A DNA stretch of 64,000 nucleotides from assembly GCA_032622095.1 (NCBI GenBank), contig CP136066.1:114911319-114975318 (forward strand), read 5' to 3'. The translations under genes were made by a program, and so were the position numbers. Below are positions 21,605-34,439 of the stretch, in pieces. The stretch's first letter is position 1; each line of letters starts with the position of its first letter. A model generated the notes under the pieces. It was given only the letters and a program-made list of their open reading frames with translations, made no database searches and was not told the origin of the DNA. Origin of the DNA: Siphonodentalium dalli. Taxonomy: Eukaryota > Mollusca > Scaphopoda > Gadilida > Siphonodentaliidae.

Positions 21605-22290
21605 TCATAATAATTCTTAAAACAACTTCTTCTCGAGATCCATTACGCCGATTTAGGTTATATTTGGTATGGACTATGGAGGTTCCTTGGGTGACTGGGA
21701 TTCAGATTTGTTTAAATTGGGTCACTGAGTCAAATAGGGGCCGAGCCAGGGACATAATATGGTAATTTGAACCTATACTCCGAATGTGGTCATATTTGTT
21801 GAGAATAATAGCTAGGAGACTGTGATATTGTTAGAGTGAATATTGAGTGTGACTTTAAAAGAGGTTGTTGACTTCCTGTTTGGGGGATTACCTCCCTTGG
21901 CTCTTTGTACATGTGTCTTCCTGGAGTTGAAATTATAGAATGTGATTGAATCTAATCTTATTCATTATAAACTATCTACGGGCCATCAATCTATATAACA
22001 AGATCCAAACATGACAGAGACTGGGATTCAGATTTATTCAAATGGGGGCACCAGGTCAAATATGGGCGGGCCAGGGACATTAGACTTTCTCGACATAGCC
22101 ATTCTTAAAACAACTTCTTATCAAGATCCATTAGGCCGATTTAGTTCATATTTTGGTAATGAGGTTCCTTGTGTGACAGGGATTCAAATTTGTTCCAATT
22201 GGGTCACCGGATCAAATATGGATGGTTCCAGGGGCAGAAATCTTTATCTTTCCAGAAATAGTACTTCTTAAAACGACTCATTCTCATGAC
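21605..22290 (+). repeat. Core units of the TAGCTCACCTGAG repeat family
   Basis: Partial units share AATTCTTAAAACAACTTCTT, CCGATTTAG(G/T)T(T/C)ATATTTGGT, TGACTGGGATTCAGATTTGT and GGGGC(C/A)GAGCCAGGGACAT. The 5' end found at 42692 and 43325 is absent. A 240-bp stretch of other sequence (about 21770-22010) splits two blocks. Confidence 0.7.
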
Positions 22291-22421
22291 CACTGATGCG
22301 TCAGAGGTTTAGGACTTAGAATTTTCAACATTTAACCATTTTGATTTAAAAGATAAACAAAACACAAAAAGTTAATCATACATCTTTTAAAATTTATTTA
22401 TTGAATTTATTATTTATTTAA

Positions 22422-22901
22422 ATGTACTCAATCCGATAAAACTCCTCTCAATTACTATTTCAATGGCTTCGGGGATCAAAAATATTTGATTCGAGTCGAG
22501 AAAGTCACCCATCAAAGCTCAGATTTGTTAGATATCGATTTTAGAAATCTATTATTTTCCATTATCAGGAATACTTTCTGGCCCAGATCTCAGTCAAAAT
22601 TGCGTTATTATTACCACTTGATTTTAGAGTTATCCATCCTTGTCTGTTTGAATAGAGTTTTGGTGTACAAATCTCGAGCAGGAAACGAAATTGACGGCAA
22701 TTATTAGTACTCATCTCGAGAACATAAGAATTTTCAAAAATCAATATCTAATAACTCTGAGCTTTGTTTGATGGGTTCCTCGACTCGAATCAAATATTTT
22801 TTACCACCAAAGCCAAAGAAATAGTAATATAGGACCCTCTGATCGGATTGTTGTTGTTGGAATCTGTTGAGATGGGGACCCTCTGGTCGGATTGAGTACC
22901 C
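22422..22901. mobile_element. TTAA-flanked MITE, 480 bp
   Basis: The left end reads TTAA (22418-22421) then ATGTACTCAATCCGAT. The right end reads CGGATTGAGTACCC then TTAA (22902-22905). TTAA duplication is characteristic of piggyBac-type transposition, so this is a candidate piggyBac-related MITE (inference). The arms also share an internal inverted pair built on GATTCGAGTCGAG and CTCGACTCGAATC. Related pieces begin after TTAA at 4989, 9068 and 38773. Confidence 0.75.
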
Positions 22902-23173
22902 TTAACTCCTTGCTCTAGCTATTTCCCTTTTAGACCTACTTGTTTTAGTGATTGTGACAAGTACTGACTGTTGTAGACTTCAGAATCGCAGGCTTTTCTT
23001 TTCAGTCTTTAAAGCCAGATGAGCAACGCCAGTCATTGACTGTCTTGTTGTTTTTGGTAAATCCGAACAACTCGAAGTTGTATGGAGCATGCAATAAGTG
23101 ATGCATGTCTGTTTTTTAAATATGGTTATGTCGATTGTGGGAAGATCCATCATCTTTGTACACAAATGGTTCT

Positions 23174-23176
<3 letters not shown>

Positions 23177-23218
<42 letters not shown>
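23177..23218. repeat. (TA)21 microsatellite
   Basis: Uninterrupted TA dinucleotide run of 42 bases, preceded by GTTCTCCC. Confidence 0.98.
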
Positions 23219-23219
<1 letters not shown>

Positions 23220-24177
23220 CAAATATATTATAATGGAGAAATGTACATAACTCGTTTAAATCAATGTTTATTCCACGAGAAAGCAGTCGGTGCTGCAGAC
23301 AAATATCTTCCGATGTGATTGGTAGTGACATACAGCACATTTGGTTCAGGCCTAGGCCCTAGGGGTACTGTATCGAAAACAATTAACGGATTGTAGCATA
23401 ATTGAAAAGTGACATGGGCGGTAAATAGCAGTCGGAGATCGGAAGATAGCAATCACTGAATGGCGATAGTAAAGAACTGAACCAATATCGGATGATGTAA
23501 AGTGGTATTCTTAGACGATTTAAACAAGATATATTCTCTGGGAAATGAGGCGGCGAGATGAAATATGCATGGCCACTTGAATAAACTACCGGTTTGCTCG
23601 CGAAAGTCAACTCCACAAAAATGGCACAAGATACCTTATGTTTTGTGTGAAAAAGAACCCAGACTTAAGCTTTTATAGAGACATGCATAACCAAATTTGG
23701 CAAGGATACACCTCCAAACTACGAATGTGGGCACCCCCCACCTCCATCCTGGTCCAGGCGCACATCATAGATAACTCAAATCCGGAACAAGCTGACTGAG
23801 ATAGAGAGCTCATAGATGTTACAGATGGAGTGACGACTGGACGGACACCCGGATGGGCGGAAGTCATTTCTAGATCCCTACAAAACTTCGTCTCTGTGGC
23901 ATATATATAGTTATGTTCTTCCACTGGTACAGTGCGCCCCAAGCTCTACCAGTAGGGTCACTGTCCTCAGGTGAATAACAGCTTCACACGATTCTTGTCA
24001 AATCATGAACGCGCTCTATGATACGATTTTTGAAGAAAAAAATCTAAATTAAATGGTACAATACAGATACATTCCCCAAGTAAATATCATTATGCGTCCA
24101 TGGTGCGAATGACCCCACAAAGAAAACACTCATGCAACAACCGATGCTGCGCCATTAACATGTTTTACTCACAGCTA

Positions 24178-25328
24178 TTAGGCACAATTTTTTTTTTAAT
24201 TTAATCAATCTCGGAAAGGTATCTATCTCATTTTTGATAGAGGTCAGCATTTTTCTCTACAAAAGCAACATTTTATTTTTTATTGATCTGTAATTGCAGC
24301 ACTATGTGACCAAATATAGTTTTCAAAAAAGTTTGGTTCGCCGTCGTATTTGAGATTAGTGAACATAGAAAAACATTTAAAGTTGATAAATCAAATTTAT
24401 TTGGTTGGTACCCAAAACGTCCGTCCAATGAAAAATAAAAAAATCAAACAATCCAACAACTAAATCACCGAAGTCTATACTCTAATCATCAAACTAAATA
24501 GCCCTATTGTCAAACAGACGTTGTTTCGCGAAGGGCAGCTAATTTGGGTGTGGTACTCGACATACATCGAGTTTAATAACGATTTTTGTCTTTTTTCCCC
24601 GTCAGTTTAACATGATTATATTCTCGGGAGGCCATTTTGAAAGTGCGAAACAAACTCGAGAAACGCTGCCGTAAATGACTCCAAAATAAAAATAATTTTA
24701 CATCGATAAAAAATAATGTTTTATCAAATTCCTTATCTAGTGGGTATTATATATCCACCGCATGAGTTTTGTCATTAAGAATGCCGGATATCAATTAAAA
24801 TAGAGATATTAAAATTAATTTAATAAAGTTCAAGTTAGTTTCGCTTTCAGTTTTGCAAAATGGCTTCCCGGGAATAGAAATCTGTAAAACTGACGAAAAG
24901 AAAGAACATAAATCGTTATTAAACATGATGTATGTTGAGTATACCACCCCCAAATTAGCTGTACTTCATGAAACAACGGCTGTTTGGGCTATTTAGTTTG
25001 ATGATAATAGCATATATTTCGGTGATTTAGGGGTTAGATTATTTTATTTTTTTTATTTTTCATTGGACGGACGTTTTGGGTACCAAGAAATAAATTTCAT
25101 TGACAACTTCGAATGATTTTCTATGCTCACTTGTTCAAAGTACGATGGAAAGCTAAACTTTAACAAAAAATATGATAACTTGTGCACATAATGCTAGAAT
25201 TCCAGATCAATTTGATAAAACAAAATAGCTTTTGTGAGGATGATTTTTTTACCTCCTGTTTTCACTATCAGCCTTGATACTTACCTTTCCGAGATTTTGA
25301 TTAAATTAAAAAAAAAAATTGTGCCTAA
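24178..25328. mobile_element. Long-arm MITE, 1151 bp, TA target duplication
   Basis: The sequence from TTAGGCACAATTTTT (24178) inward to about 24660 is repeated inverted from 25328 back to about 24838, giving arms of nearly 490 bp around a 177-bp centre. Matched landmarks include ATCTCGGAAAGGTA, ACCCAAAACGTCCGTCCAAT and GGGAGGCCATTTTG. TA dinucleotides at 24176-24177 and 25329-25330 flank the ends, compatible with Tc1/mariner-type insertion. No transposase is present. Arm divergence looks like ten percent or more, suggesting an old copy. Confidence 0.85.
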
Positions 25329-25330
25329 TA

Positions 25331-27420
25331 CCTGTAGTTTACTGTGCACCGCATGTCGCGCACATTATTTCTGTCAGGGAGTAGGTTTGAGATTATATTA
25401 AACAGGCAAATAGACAATACTTTGTTAATCAGTCCTGCAACAGAGATTGACTCTTCTGCACTACAAGGAATGTACTGAAATTGGCATACAATCTCCTTTT
25501 AAGTTAAGATGATCATTATACATGCAGATGATCGAGTCTCGGCTTCAATACAAGTATTGACGCATGGTTCTCGTCAAAAGATCTGCAGAATATCTTCCTG
25601 CGAATATATGATATATGAAGCAGCAACAAAGACATCCGTGAGTGCCAATTTACCATAACTATATAGATCGATCAAGACAGATAGCCAAGCACAATGAACA
25701 GAGATGAAATGATTTGTCAAATCATACTGCTACCTATCTATCATCCAACTGTTGATCTCGAAAACGATTAGTAAAATCCTTGGCGTCTTGCCTCGGGCCA
25801 CTGACCACTGGAATATTGTATGCATATAATCACTGTACTAATAGCGGCCATTCACCCCCAAATACACAATAAAGACGGGACAATTGCAAGACTATAGCTG
25901 TGGTACGAGAATTATGTTCATTCCATATAGGTTATTACCAGACGCGCATTACGCGTGAAATTAGAAGTATATATGCTATACGTCAACGGTATTTGATAAC
26001 AGCGAACGTGTCATATATCTTGTTTGATCCGCATATGTCACATATAATGAGAGACGATTCATCACCAGTGGAGTTATGAAATAATGCGATTCCATAGTAG
26101 AACAATGTCGTGGTATTTATAGGGCGGGCGCACTCCGATGGGGATGCTGGTATATCGATAGTTATGTAGATTGCATGGTGAGTTCACCCAGGGTCAGAAT
26201 CCTCTCAGGGATCACGTTCCTGACGAGTAAATGAAGCAATCATGCACGTTGGAGACTGAAGGTGGGTGCAAATGAGGAAGGCGACAACAGCTTTAGCTGC
26301 TGGTATCCGTGGCGAAATCAGGGAACTTAAATATATATTTATATATGTTCCCTGGCGAAATGCATTGAAAAACACACGTAAAAATTCAAATGCATCGAAC
26401 TATATCAAATCATCTTTAAAATATGAAATTGAATATTCTATGCTCCATCTAGCTCTTACTGGCAACCACTTACAACAACATTTTCTGCTGCATTTTTTTT
26501 GTTAAAGGGAGACTACGCAGGGACGTTGCTAGAGGGTTCCAAATGGGGGTGAGACCATAAAATTTACAACTATATATAGGATTTGGTCTAATACATGCAA
26601 TTTACAACTATATAGGATTTGGTTTTGAGTAATGGAAAATTCCAATATTGGTTTAATGGCTTAATAACTGGGGTTTCTATGTGTTCTTTTTAAGAGTATG
26701 GACTGTGTAAATAAAGACAATGGTAACAAGAATGACATAGCATTGATCCATGTTTTATGTATTGAGTACACTGTGCATGCAGTACATTATACATGATATT
26801 AATCAGAATATGGTTGAGGAACGAATATGAGCTAAATGTATTCAAATTCCAAGGAGTCACAAGTTATAACTCACACAAAGATAATAATGGAGGTTTGATA
26901 TTACTAATAGAACAGTGACCATGAATCTATGGTTGGTAAAACATACCAGTCTGAACTTGAAGGAAATGCGTTGCTTTCAATTTCATATATGTGTTCAGCT
27001 AATGAGCATTACTGGAATTTATTTACTCAAATGACTTTGTATTAACATCAACAGGCATTTACGTACTACAATTACAACTGATACGATATGCCAGTTTGCC
27101 ATTGCGCATGGGCATGAATCTCCACGATGGCCCAACACTGGCAGTATAAGGTTAAAATTGTAAAAACAGAAAAAGACACTTTCCCTTAATTATTCATTAT
27201 TTTCAAAAACATTAGCTCGTACATAGCACTCAATAACTCAGAATTGAAACTGTTCCTCTATCGAAATGCAGGAGATTTTGATTATTTAGTAAATGTGACG
27301 TAGATCCAATTTTATTGAGGTGTGTTTTAGTTTATTAACGCCCATCGGGTGTATACTGTTTGGCAAATTTTAGATCGATGTGTGTCGGTGGACGTTTTAT
27401 AAATAGATAGTCGGTTTTTC
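25331..27420. other. No gene seen
   Basis: About 2.1 kb of AT-rich sequence. A short direct duplication, TACAACTATATA(TA)GGATTTGGT, occurs at 26565 and 26603. The open frame at 26266-26505 has no recognisable domain. Confidence 0.4.
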
Positions 27421-27426
27421 CGGTTT

Positions 27427-27582
27427 TGACAATTCGCAGTAGGTCCCTATTTGCGGAGTCTATTTGCGGAAATCCCAGAATTCGCGGAGTTCCCCTAAAA
27501 TTGTCGAAATATGTTGATTTTAATGAGGGAACGGGTGCGTATATGTCAATTGATACGTATTTTAAACAAATAACTACACGAT
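27427..27582 (+). repeat. Direct repeat, copy 1
   Basis: TGACAATTCGCAGTAGGTCC through ATTTTAAACAAATAAC(T)ACACGAT recurs at 27803-27965 with few changes. Offset is 376 bp. Copy 1 is followed by a short CATCATCATCATCAT run. Confidence 0.9.
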
Positions 27583-27802
27583 CATCATAATAGTGATCTG
27601 TTCTATCAATCATATCATCATCATCATCATAATACGGAACAAGTCTTGCGACTTTTCGTCCCAATAATATTATTTGCAATGCTTGTTTACAAATATATAT
27701 GTATCGTCATTCGATATTTACTTGTTTACTTTAGTAAAAAGGGTAATAGTATTCAACCAACTGATAGCTTGAAAATAATTTATAACCCATTGGGAGCCCG
27801 TT

Positions 27803-27965
27803 GTGACAATTCGCAGTAGGTCCCTATTTGCTGAGGTCTATTTGCGGAGTTCCATGATTTCGCGGAGTTCCCCTAAAATGGTCGAAATATGTTGATTTTA
27901 ATGAGGGAACGGGTGCATGCGTATATGTCAATTGATACGTATTTTAAACAAATAACGACACGATT
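27803..27965 (+). repeat. Direct repeat, copy 2
   Basis: Second copy of 27427-27582. Differences include a small insertion (GCATGC near 27915) and substitutions in the GCGGAGT stretch. Confidence 0.9.
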
Positions 27966-28944
27966 TATAGCAGGAACACAATGACAATGATTTTTTATCC
28001 GCATTTAGAGACTTCTGGTGTGGTGAATTAGAAACTTGCAGTAATAAGGCGTAGCTTTTGTAATAATTTGAAGGATTAGTTGTTTTAACGGAATTATGAG
28101 GCAGTGCATTCATGTAACCAATATATTTTAGATTTTGTTTTATAATTTATATTTATGCGTAATAATATAATCTTGAGGGCGCTACCATTTCTGATTATGG
28201 TTTTCTTGTATTCTTTTGCGTTGTAATCGTCACTTCACTCGGCTCCGGAGTTATCTCCCCGCTCAGCGGCAAATCAAAATGACGGAATTCTGAGTCGGAC
28301 AAAATATCAATTTGTACAATTCCGGAATTAGAAAATCGGTGACGAGTATTTAGAATTGGAATTCCGAGTCGGAAAATAAACAACCGGCACAAATTCGGAG
28401 TCGGAAAATCACTAACTCTGATTGAAACATTTAGATCATTCGATTTACTTGTTACTTTTAATTTCCATCTATTGGAATTTTTGAGTCATGAAATTTCCAA
28501 CTATTGGAAATTATGGCCCTCTTTGGGGGGTGAGACACACCACACCCCGTCGCTACGTCCCTGACTATACGCCAATTTGTATAAATTCCCGATAATAACA
28601 ATGACCTATATAATATCGATAATATATATTTATAGTAATTAATTTAAGTCGCAGATGTCTCCTGTAAATAGTCTATATAGAGGTGGATGGAGGGGATGTG
28701 TCGTAAAACATTATTGGGTTTATAGTGTTTTCTTATGGCAAAATTATAAATGATTCCGAATCCGCTTGTCGCACAGCAAAAAGCGGCAGCCAAATATTGA
28801 TTTCGGGCCTATTTTGAAGGTCGGCCCTTCAAATTTCACGACATTTTGCCGACAACCGCGAAGTGGATAACCAAACGCTCATATAAATATCATCAAACGT
28901 CAAGGGATTCGTCTCAAAATGAACGAATACTCGGGGGCAGGAAC

Positions 28945-29046
28945 AACCTCCAGGATACAAGGTCCGGGTGGGTGGGTGCAGTCTGAGCGCCGATAGCATA
29001 TTTTTCCAATACAATGTAATTTGTTTTCAAAATCCATGTTTAAAGA
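28945..29046 (-). repeat. Dispersed repeat (inverted partner of 17180-17290)
   Basis: Contains CCAGGATACAAGGTCCGGGT and TTTTCAAAATCCATGTTTAAA, the reverse complement of the segment at 17180-17290. Confidence 0.7.
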
Positions 29047-29189
29047 TAAATTACGACTAATAAAATGATATTAAAATTGAACAGACTTATAAACTGGACA
29101 ATATAGAGCATTAAGCAAGAGAAGGGGGTCCTAGTTTCAATATTTACCCAATAATTGTTCTTTCGTAACACTATATCATGGGGTGGGTC

Positions 29190-29480
29190 CAGGGACGTAG
29201 CGACATGGGGTGGTTTTGATCAAAATGTTCAATAGTTGGTAATTTCATACTTGACACAACACACTAGTTGGAAATTTCACACCAACAAGAGGCTGAAAGT
29301 GTTCTCGTAATTTGATTTTCCAACGAATTATTAGCGGGGAATTTGTTGTTTTTATATCAACAGTGATATATTTTCCTGCTTTTGGTCAAATTCTTGGACT
29401 GAAATGACCATCAGTTGGAAATTTTCCAACCTTGGAGGGGGGAGGGTCAGGTCGGAAATTTTCAACACTTGGAGAGTTTG
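29190..29480 (-). repeat. GGAAATTTCCAAC-rich dispersed repeat
   Basis: Repeated TTGGAAATTT and ATTTTCCAAC words surround TGGTCAAATTCTTGGACTGA. The inverted relative at 57180-57420 has TTTCAGTCCAATATTTTGAC. Smaller relatives with the same words occur at 28480-28560, 46085-46150 and 54800-54870. Confidence 0.6.
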
Positions 29481-30117
29481 GTGCCAGTCTATATGCTAGG
29501 ATGTTTTCAGGTTAAGTTCATCATCGAAAAAACAGCTATAAAGGTAAAAAAAAAAAGAAAAAAAAAAAGGGGGGGGGGGGGGTCCCAAATTTGTTGGATG
29601 AAAAAAATATCTTTTTGCACGTGGATGTGGTAGGGTGGTGAGTCCCCTGTTTGGAGAATTGTTTTTGTAGCCCCCCCCCCCCCTGTGTATATGATATATT
29701 AGGTGTTGCCTGCACGCCAATTATTCTCATTTCGATTCTTTCAAAACGACAAATTGATTTTCGGCCGCAATCTTAAAAAAATTTGACGTCACAATTGAAC
29801 AATTTTCCATATTAACTATTAAATGTGTTGTTACATATTTTGTATATAGTCGAGTCTGTAGTATTCGCGAAATTCTTGAATTATTTCAAGATTTTTTGAA
29901 ATTTATGCGAAAAAGCGGCCATCATGGACGCAATTTTGAATAGAAAATTTGCTCAAAGCGGATTTTTGCTAGGGTATGTGATTCAGGACAATTTCCCGCA
30001 CAAAACGAGACCCAGAAACCTTCGTTACAAATTTCTTCCGTGACTTAAATTGACCGACGCAGGGGCCATATACAACCCACCGACAGGGTAGTCCAGGAGA
30101 TATTAGTCGACCTCTGC

Positions 30118-31260
30118 ACCCCCCCCCCCCCAGGACTCAACTTCACCCCACTAATTTTCTTTCTTAATGTCACCTCTAATTTTTTTTCGGTTGTTAACAA
30201 GAAAAAAAAGTGGCCGCACAGACTCCAGACAAAATGGCGTCCATCATGGCGGCCATTTGTTTTATATGCACCAGGTCTCTTTGGTCGCCGTTATAGTAAA
30301 GATGATATCACACGCGGTCTTGATTTCCGCACGATTTAACAACCCTTACAAATTAGCCAAAAGCCGACACCAGAATCCAATATGGCGACCAAGATGGCCG
30401 CCGAAATGTGAAAATATGATATTTTTCTGACATTTCACCACCTTTCGTTTGTCTCTGTGTGAAAATATTGGCACATTGGAATGATGTTATACATTTATCG
30501 CATAGAATTGTCACTGGCGACAGTCACGTTTTCCTAAATTCCGGTATAATAGGTCAAAGCCGAATCGACGTTAATAACGCGATGTGATGTTTCGAATCAA
30601 TGAATGTTATTGCTATCCTAACAACACCCATGCATATATCTGTGCAGGAGATACTCGAGCTATGATTCCTCTTATACCTGAGTTGAGGAATTTTCACCCA
30701 AATCCAAGATGGCGGCCAAAATGGCCACCATAAATCGAAAAATCGCCGAAAATCGCTCTTTTAACATCAGTGAGCATTATTGTCATGACAACTCCACACC
30801 TGCTTACTATTGTGAGTTGGGAGCACCTAGGCGAAGAACTTTCCTTGTACCATATCCAAATAAAAGTCCCCCAAATCCAAAATGGCGCCCACAATGACGG
30901 ACAGATTTTGAAAAATCACCGAAATTCCCTCATATTCACATCATTGGCATTATTGTCGAGACAACTCCACCCATTCTTACAGTTGAGTTGGAAATACTGA
31001 GGTGAAGTAATTACCTTACATCTCATGCAAGAAATGGTTTTCCAAATCGAAGATGACGGCCAAAGTGGCGACCGAAATTTGAAAACACGCCTACATGCCT
31101 TTACTTTCTTACGATGGGTGTTATTGTTTCGCGATTTCTACCAACCATTACATGTTGATATGAATGTTGATATGAAGTATTCGTTAGGGTTTGGCAATTG
31201 ATACTCACAGTCAAGATGGTGGCCAAACTGGCGGCCAGAAATTGAAAAGAAGTCGATATT
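30118..31260 (+). repeat. Tandem array of AAGATGGCGGCCAAAATGG units
   Basis: After a C-run (30119-30132) and CTCAACTTCACCCCACTAA, units of roughly 180-200 bp repeat. Each has AATCCAAGATGGCGGCCAAA, GAAAAATC(G/A)CCGAAA and CATTATTGTC(A/G)(T/A)GACAACTCCA. The same leading block occurs reversed at 50485-50640, and similar units at 49550-50480, so this is a mobile family present in both orientations. Plus and minus open frames across it are chance. Confidence 0.8.
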
Positions 31261-32511
31261 ATCACATACTAATTTCAACTTTTTGTCATAATATCGATCT
31301 GTATAGACGAAACGGTACATAATATAGGCCATCTATTAGTTCCAACATAAATCGTAGCATTTTGGAAGGATGAAAACCCACAATTGCGATGTGACATTTC
31401 AAAATCCATTCTCCAGTAAGGGCCCATACTGGCCATAACCGTATATAGGTGCACCGAATAGTCATATTATGACTTCCAAGAATCAAAACAACAGTACCTG
31501 AGCTTATTCTGAATTGCCACATTCAGCATTATCTGGACCAGTTTCCGTCTCTTCGTCAGATTAATCTATTTCGCTCACAACAATACAGTTTTCTACACTT
31601 CTCTGTAGAAGGGTCCCACTAATCGGAATGTTTCAAACAATACATATGCCGGTGTCCAGCTCAGGTGTTTGTTTCGAAAGCTTGGAATTCTTATCCTTAT
31701 TCTTGGCGAGCTTCGTTTGTGGTATAGCTTATGGTATCATTCAGATGCTACATATGGGGTAGGAATAATTAGAAAGGTATTCGGTCTATGCGTATACTAG
31801 CTTTCAGAAGGCCCTAACTAGCTGCGTATTTTCAGCTTAGTGACCTAATGGGGATAACAACATGTACACCTGGTGATCTTTCCAAACAGCCACTTCTCAA
31901 TATATGGTTCATCAATTCACATACTCATCTAATGCACTGACGTACCCGGACAACTTCTGTATATGGCTTCGAAAAGCCTGACATTTGACGGATGCCTTTC
32001 TGCTAAGGCGTAGAAGACCGTAATGCATAATATACCCACACTTCTTGAACATGATCCTAATAACAATCGTGTTGGCGTCCGGTAATCGTCTCACCGAACA
32101 GATCCAAGCAGATGATAACAATACACACGGTGCTAGTTTGTGGGAATGTGTCATGATAGTGGAAATGAAATTGGACCATGACTGCACCGCCCCTTATTTT
32201 TGTATGTTTTAGATTCAGACAAGATATCATGTGTGGCTTTGCTTTCCTTGTATGCTAAGATTGTATGTTCCCATCCGTTTGGAAGCCGTTCTTAATCAAC
32301 TGGACCAGGCGTGTGCCATTGGCTACTACTGTATAAGCCCAACCCAGACTGGGGTGTAGTCTTAAGGGCGATGCCTTTGATAGTTGGTAGATATGTCATA
32401 ATCACGCTGGTTGGTGGTCGGTATGGTTCAAGAGAGTACAAATGCCATAAACACAAGGGTGAAATGTTCAACGCGAAGAACATCCAAATGAATGTTACGT
32501 TGACGAGCTCT

Positions 32512-32611
32512 NNNNNNNNNNNNNNNNNNNNNNNNNNNNNNNNNNNNNNNNNNNNNNNNNNNNNNNNNNNNNNNNNNNNNNNNNNNNNNNNNNNNNNNNN
32601 NNNNNNNNNNN
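32512..32611. other. Assembly gap, 100 N
   Basis: Exactly 100 unknown bases, the conventional filler for a scaffold gap of unknown length. Any open frame crossing it is meaningless. Confidence 0.99.
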
Positions 32612-32824
32612 TGCATTTACCGTTGAAAACACGTGTAGTTAATCCCACTGTAATGATTTCATCATCCAGCTTGTTCGCACTATATCAGGAAAATAAACAG
32701 AGCTGATAAGGTCAGGTTGCTACTGCCGGTTCAGATGGGGTAAGGACCAGTCTATCACAAGATATTTAGTAATAGCTCTCTTGACGCGAAAGTACATTTG
32801 AAAAAATAGACTTTCATCTCAAGG

Positions 32825-33037
32825 TACAGTAATGCTCTAAGTAATCGACTTCTTAGCCACAGCAGAATTATGGGTAACTTTTCAGGATTTAGTCGGAAAT
32901 ATGTCTTGTTGCCATTCATCGGAAAGCTCTCAGAGCTTTCCGATGAATGGCAACAAGACATATTTCCGACTAAATCCTGAAAAGTTACCCATAATTCTGC
33001 TGTGGTTAAGAAGTCAATTACTTAGAGCGTTACTGTA
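32825..33037. repeat. Near-perfect 213-bp palindrome
   Basis: Two 106-bp arms meet at a single central base (32931, in GAAAGCTCTCAGAGCTTTC). About three mismatches, all in the outer third, were seen. Because the arms are so similar, both strands encode nearly the same short peptide (MSCCHSSESS...), which is a by-product. It could be a snap-back MITE or an inverted-duplication assembly artefact, since a sequence gap lies 213 bp away. Confidence 0.9.
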
Positions 33038-33800
33038 TATACAAATAATTAGTGAACAAATATTGACATCTAACTTATTTTCTGCCATCATGTTTGTGAT
33101 TGTTCTGTCTGTACATTGTTGTGTACACAATTTTTCTTGGTGAATAGACTTGTTCCTGCCACAAAGGTGTTAAAACAGAGTAACCTGACCCTGTAAGTGT
33201 ATGCGTATTCAGTGCATCATGTTTTGCAATCGGCCTGAAGCAGCTACTAAAATTATGTTGACTTTGGTAACAATCTTAGCTCTCAATTGTCAACTCACAT
33301 CCAGTGGGTGAAATTTTTTTAAATATTCAAGCTGCTTGTATATGTGCTGTTAAGTAATACAAATCCTCAGTAAGCCAGAGTAAGCTTATATTTACTATAA
33401 CATGGTGTAAGGCCATGCATAAGATCAGACAATCTTTTGGTTGTCAATGGAATATCATCACAGTTCACCCAAATCTTCCTCTCGCTTTTAAAGGAACTAA
33501 ATGTTCAATAGTCAATTCTTAAGCAATCACCTTCATTTAGAGCTGCCTCACATCAGTTGTATATATGTCCACCTACACACCCATCCACAATACACCTACC
33601 TCCAGTCTTAAGTTCCCTCTCCGTTTCTGATCAAAACATAATGAGAGGCAGTGTCGAAAATGTTAGGAAAGAACTATTAGAACGTAGCTCGATTCCAGTC
33701 CAGTGCATTGAGCTTGATTCCAGTTCTATAACCACTTTTTGAGCTTGATTCCAGCACTATAACCACTGTTACGGAATGTCTTGGAGGATTGATCAGTAGT
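33038..33800. other. No gene seen
   Basis: AT-rich spacer. A short direct duplication around GAGCTTGATTCCAG occurs at 33709 and 33742. No coding signal or recognised repeat was found. Confidence 0.4.
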
Positions 33801-33813
33801 GTTGATCTTTAAA

Positions 33814-33960
33814 GTTTAAAGTGACAAAAGGCACTCGCAGTGGCTAAATGTGCAAACATAAATATAAAAGTATGTAAAAACATTACCACGAAATTAAGAA
33901 GAACATGGTGAAATAGATAAGCATTGTTCATATTCATTATTGATAGCTATCCAATAACGA
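33814..33960 (+). repeat. Dispersed repeat (partner at 57668-57805)
   Basis: Shares AAGGCACTC(G/T)CAGTGG, AAGTATGTAAAA(A)CAT and TTCATTATTGA(T/C)AGCT with 57668-57805 in the same orientation. Confidence 0.75.
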
Positions 33961-34439
33961 AACTTAGTGTGCTGAACCCATTGTTATGTAAAACAATAAT
34001 TAGTCAAAAAACATCGCCAATCATGTAGCAAATTCAAATATTTTAGTGTGAATATGATTTTCAGAATATATTTCAATGCATTGACCGTTTCCAATGTTTA
34101 ACATTAAGTTTTGTCAACCTTTAATATCTTTTTGGACTAACTGAAATTTTATGGGTAATTCCACTGTAACAGTTTTGAAAAAACGACATGTTATTGGTCT
34201 GTCCGTCCATTCGCTATTTTCGTTCCCGAATGATAACTTTAGTAAGTCTGAACGGAATGGACTGAATTTGGTATGAGTGCCAATTTTCACCAGGGTTATT
34301 GCCCTTGTTGGGCACTCAGTTTTCATTTCCGGATGATAACTTTAGTAAGTCTGAATCGAGTGGAATTAATTTACTAGCCCAAAATACAGGTCAAGTTCGA
34401 ATTTGGGTTCCGCCCGCCAATTCTCACCTGAGTTATTGG

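Noticed and set aside
32292-32706. Frames of 118 and 131 codons
   Set aside because: Both cross the 100-N assembly gap, so their continuity is artificial.
32755-33143. Two similar peptides on opposite strands (MSCCHSSESS...)
   Set aside because: Consequence of the palindrome 32825-33037, not duplicated genes.
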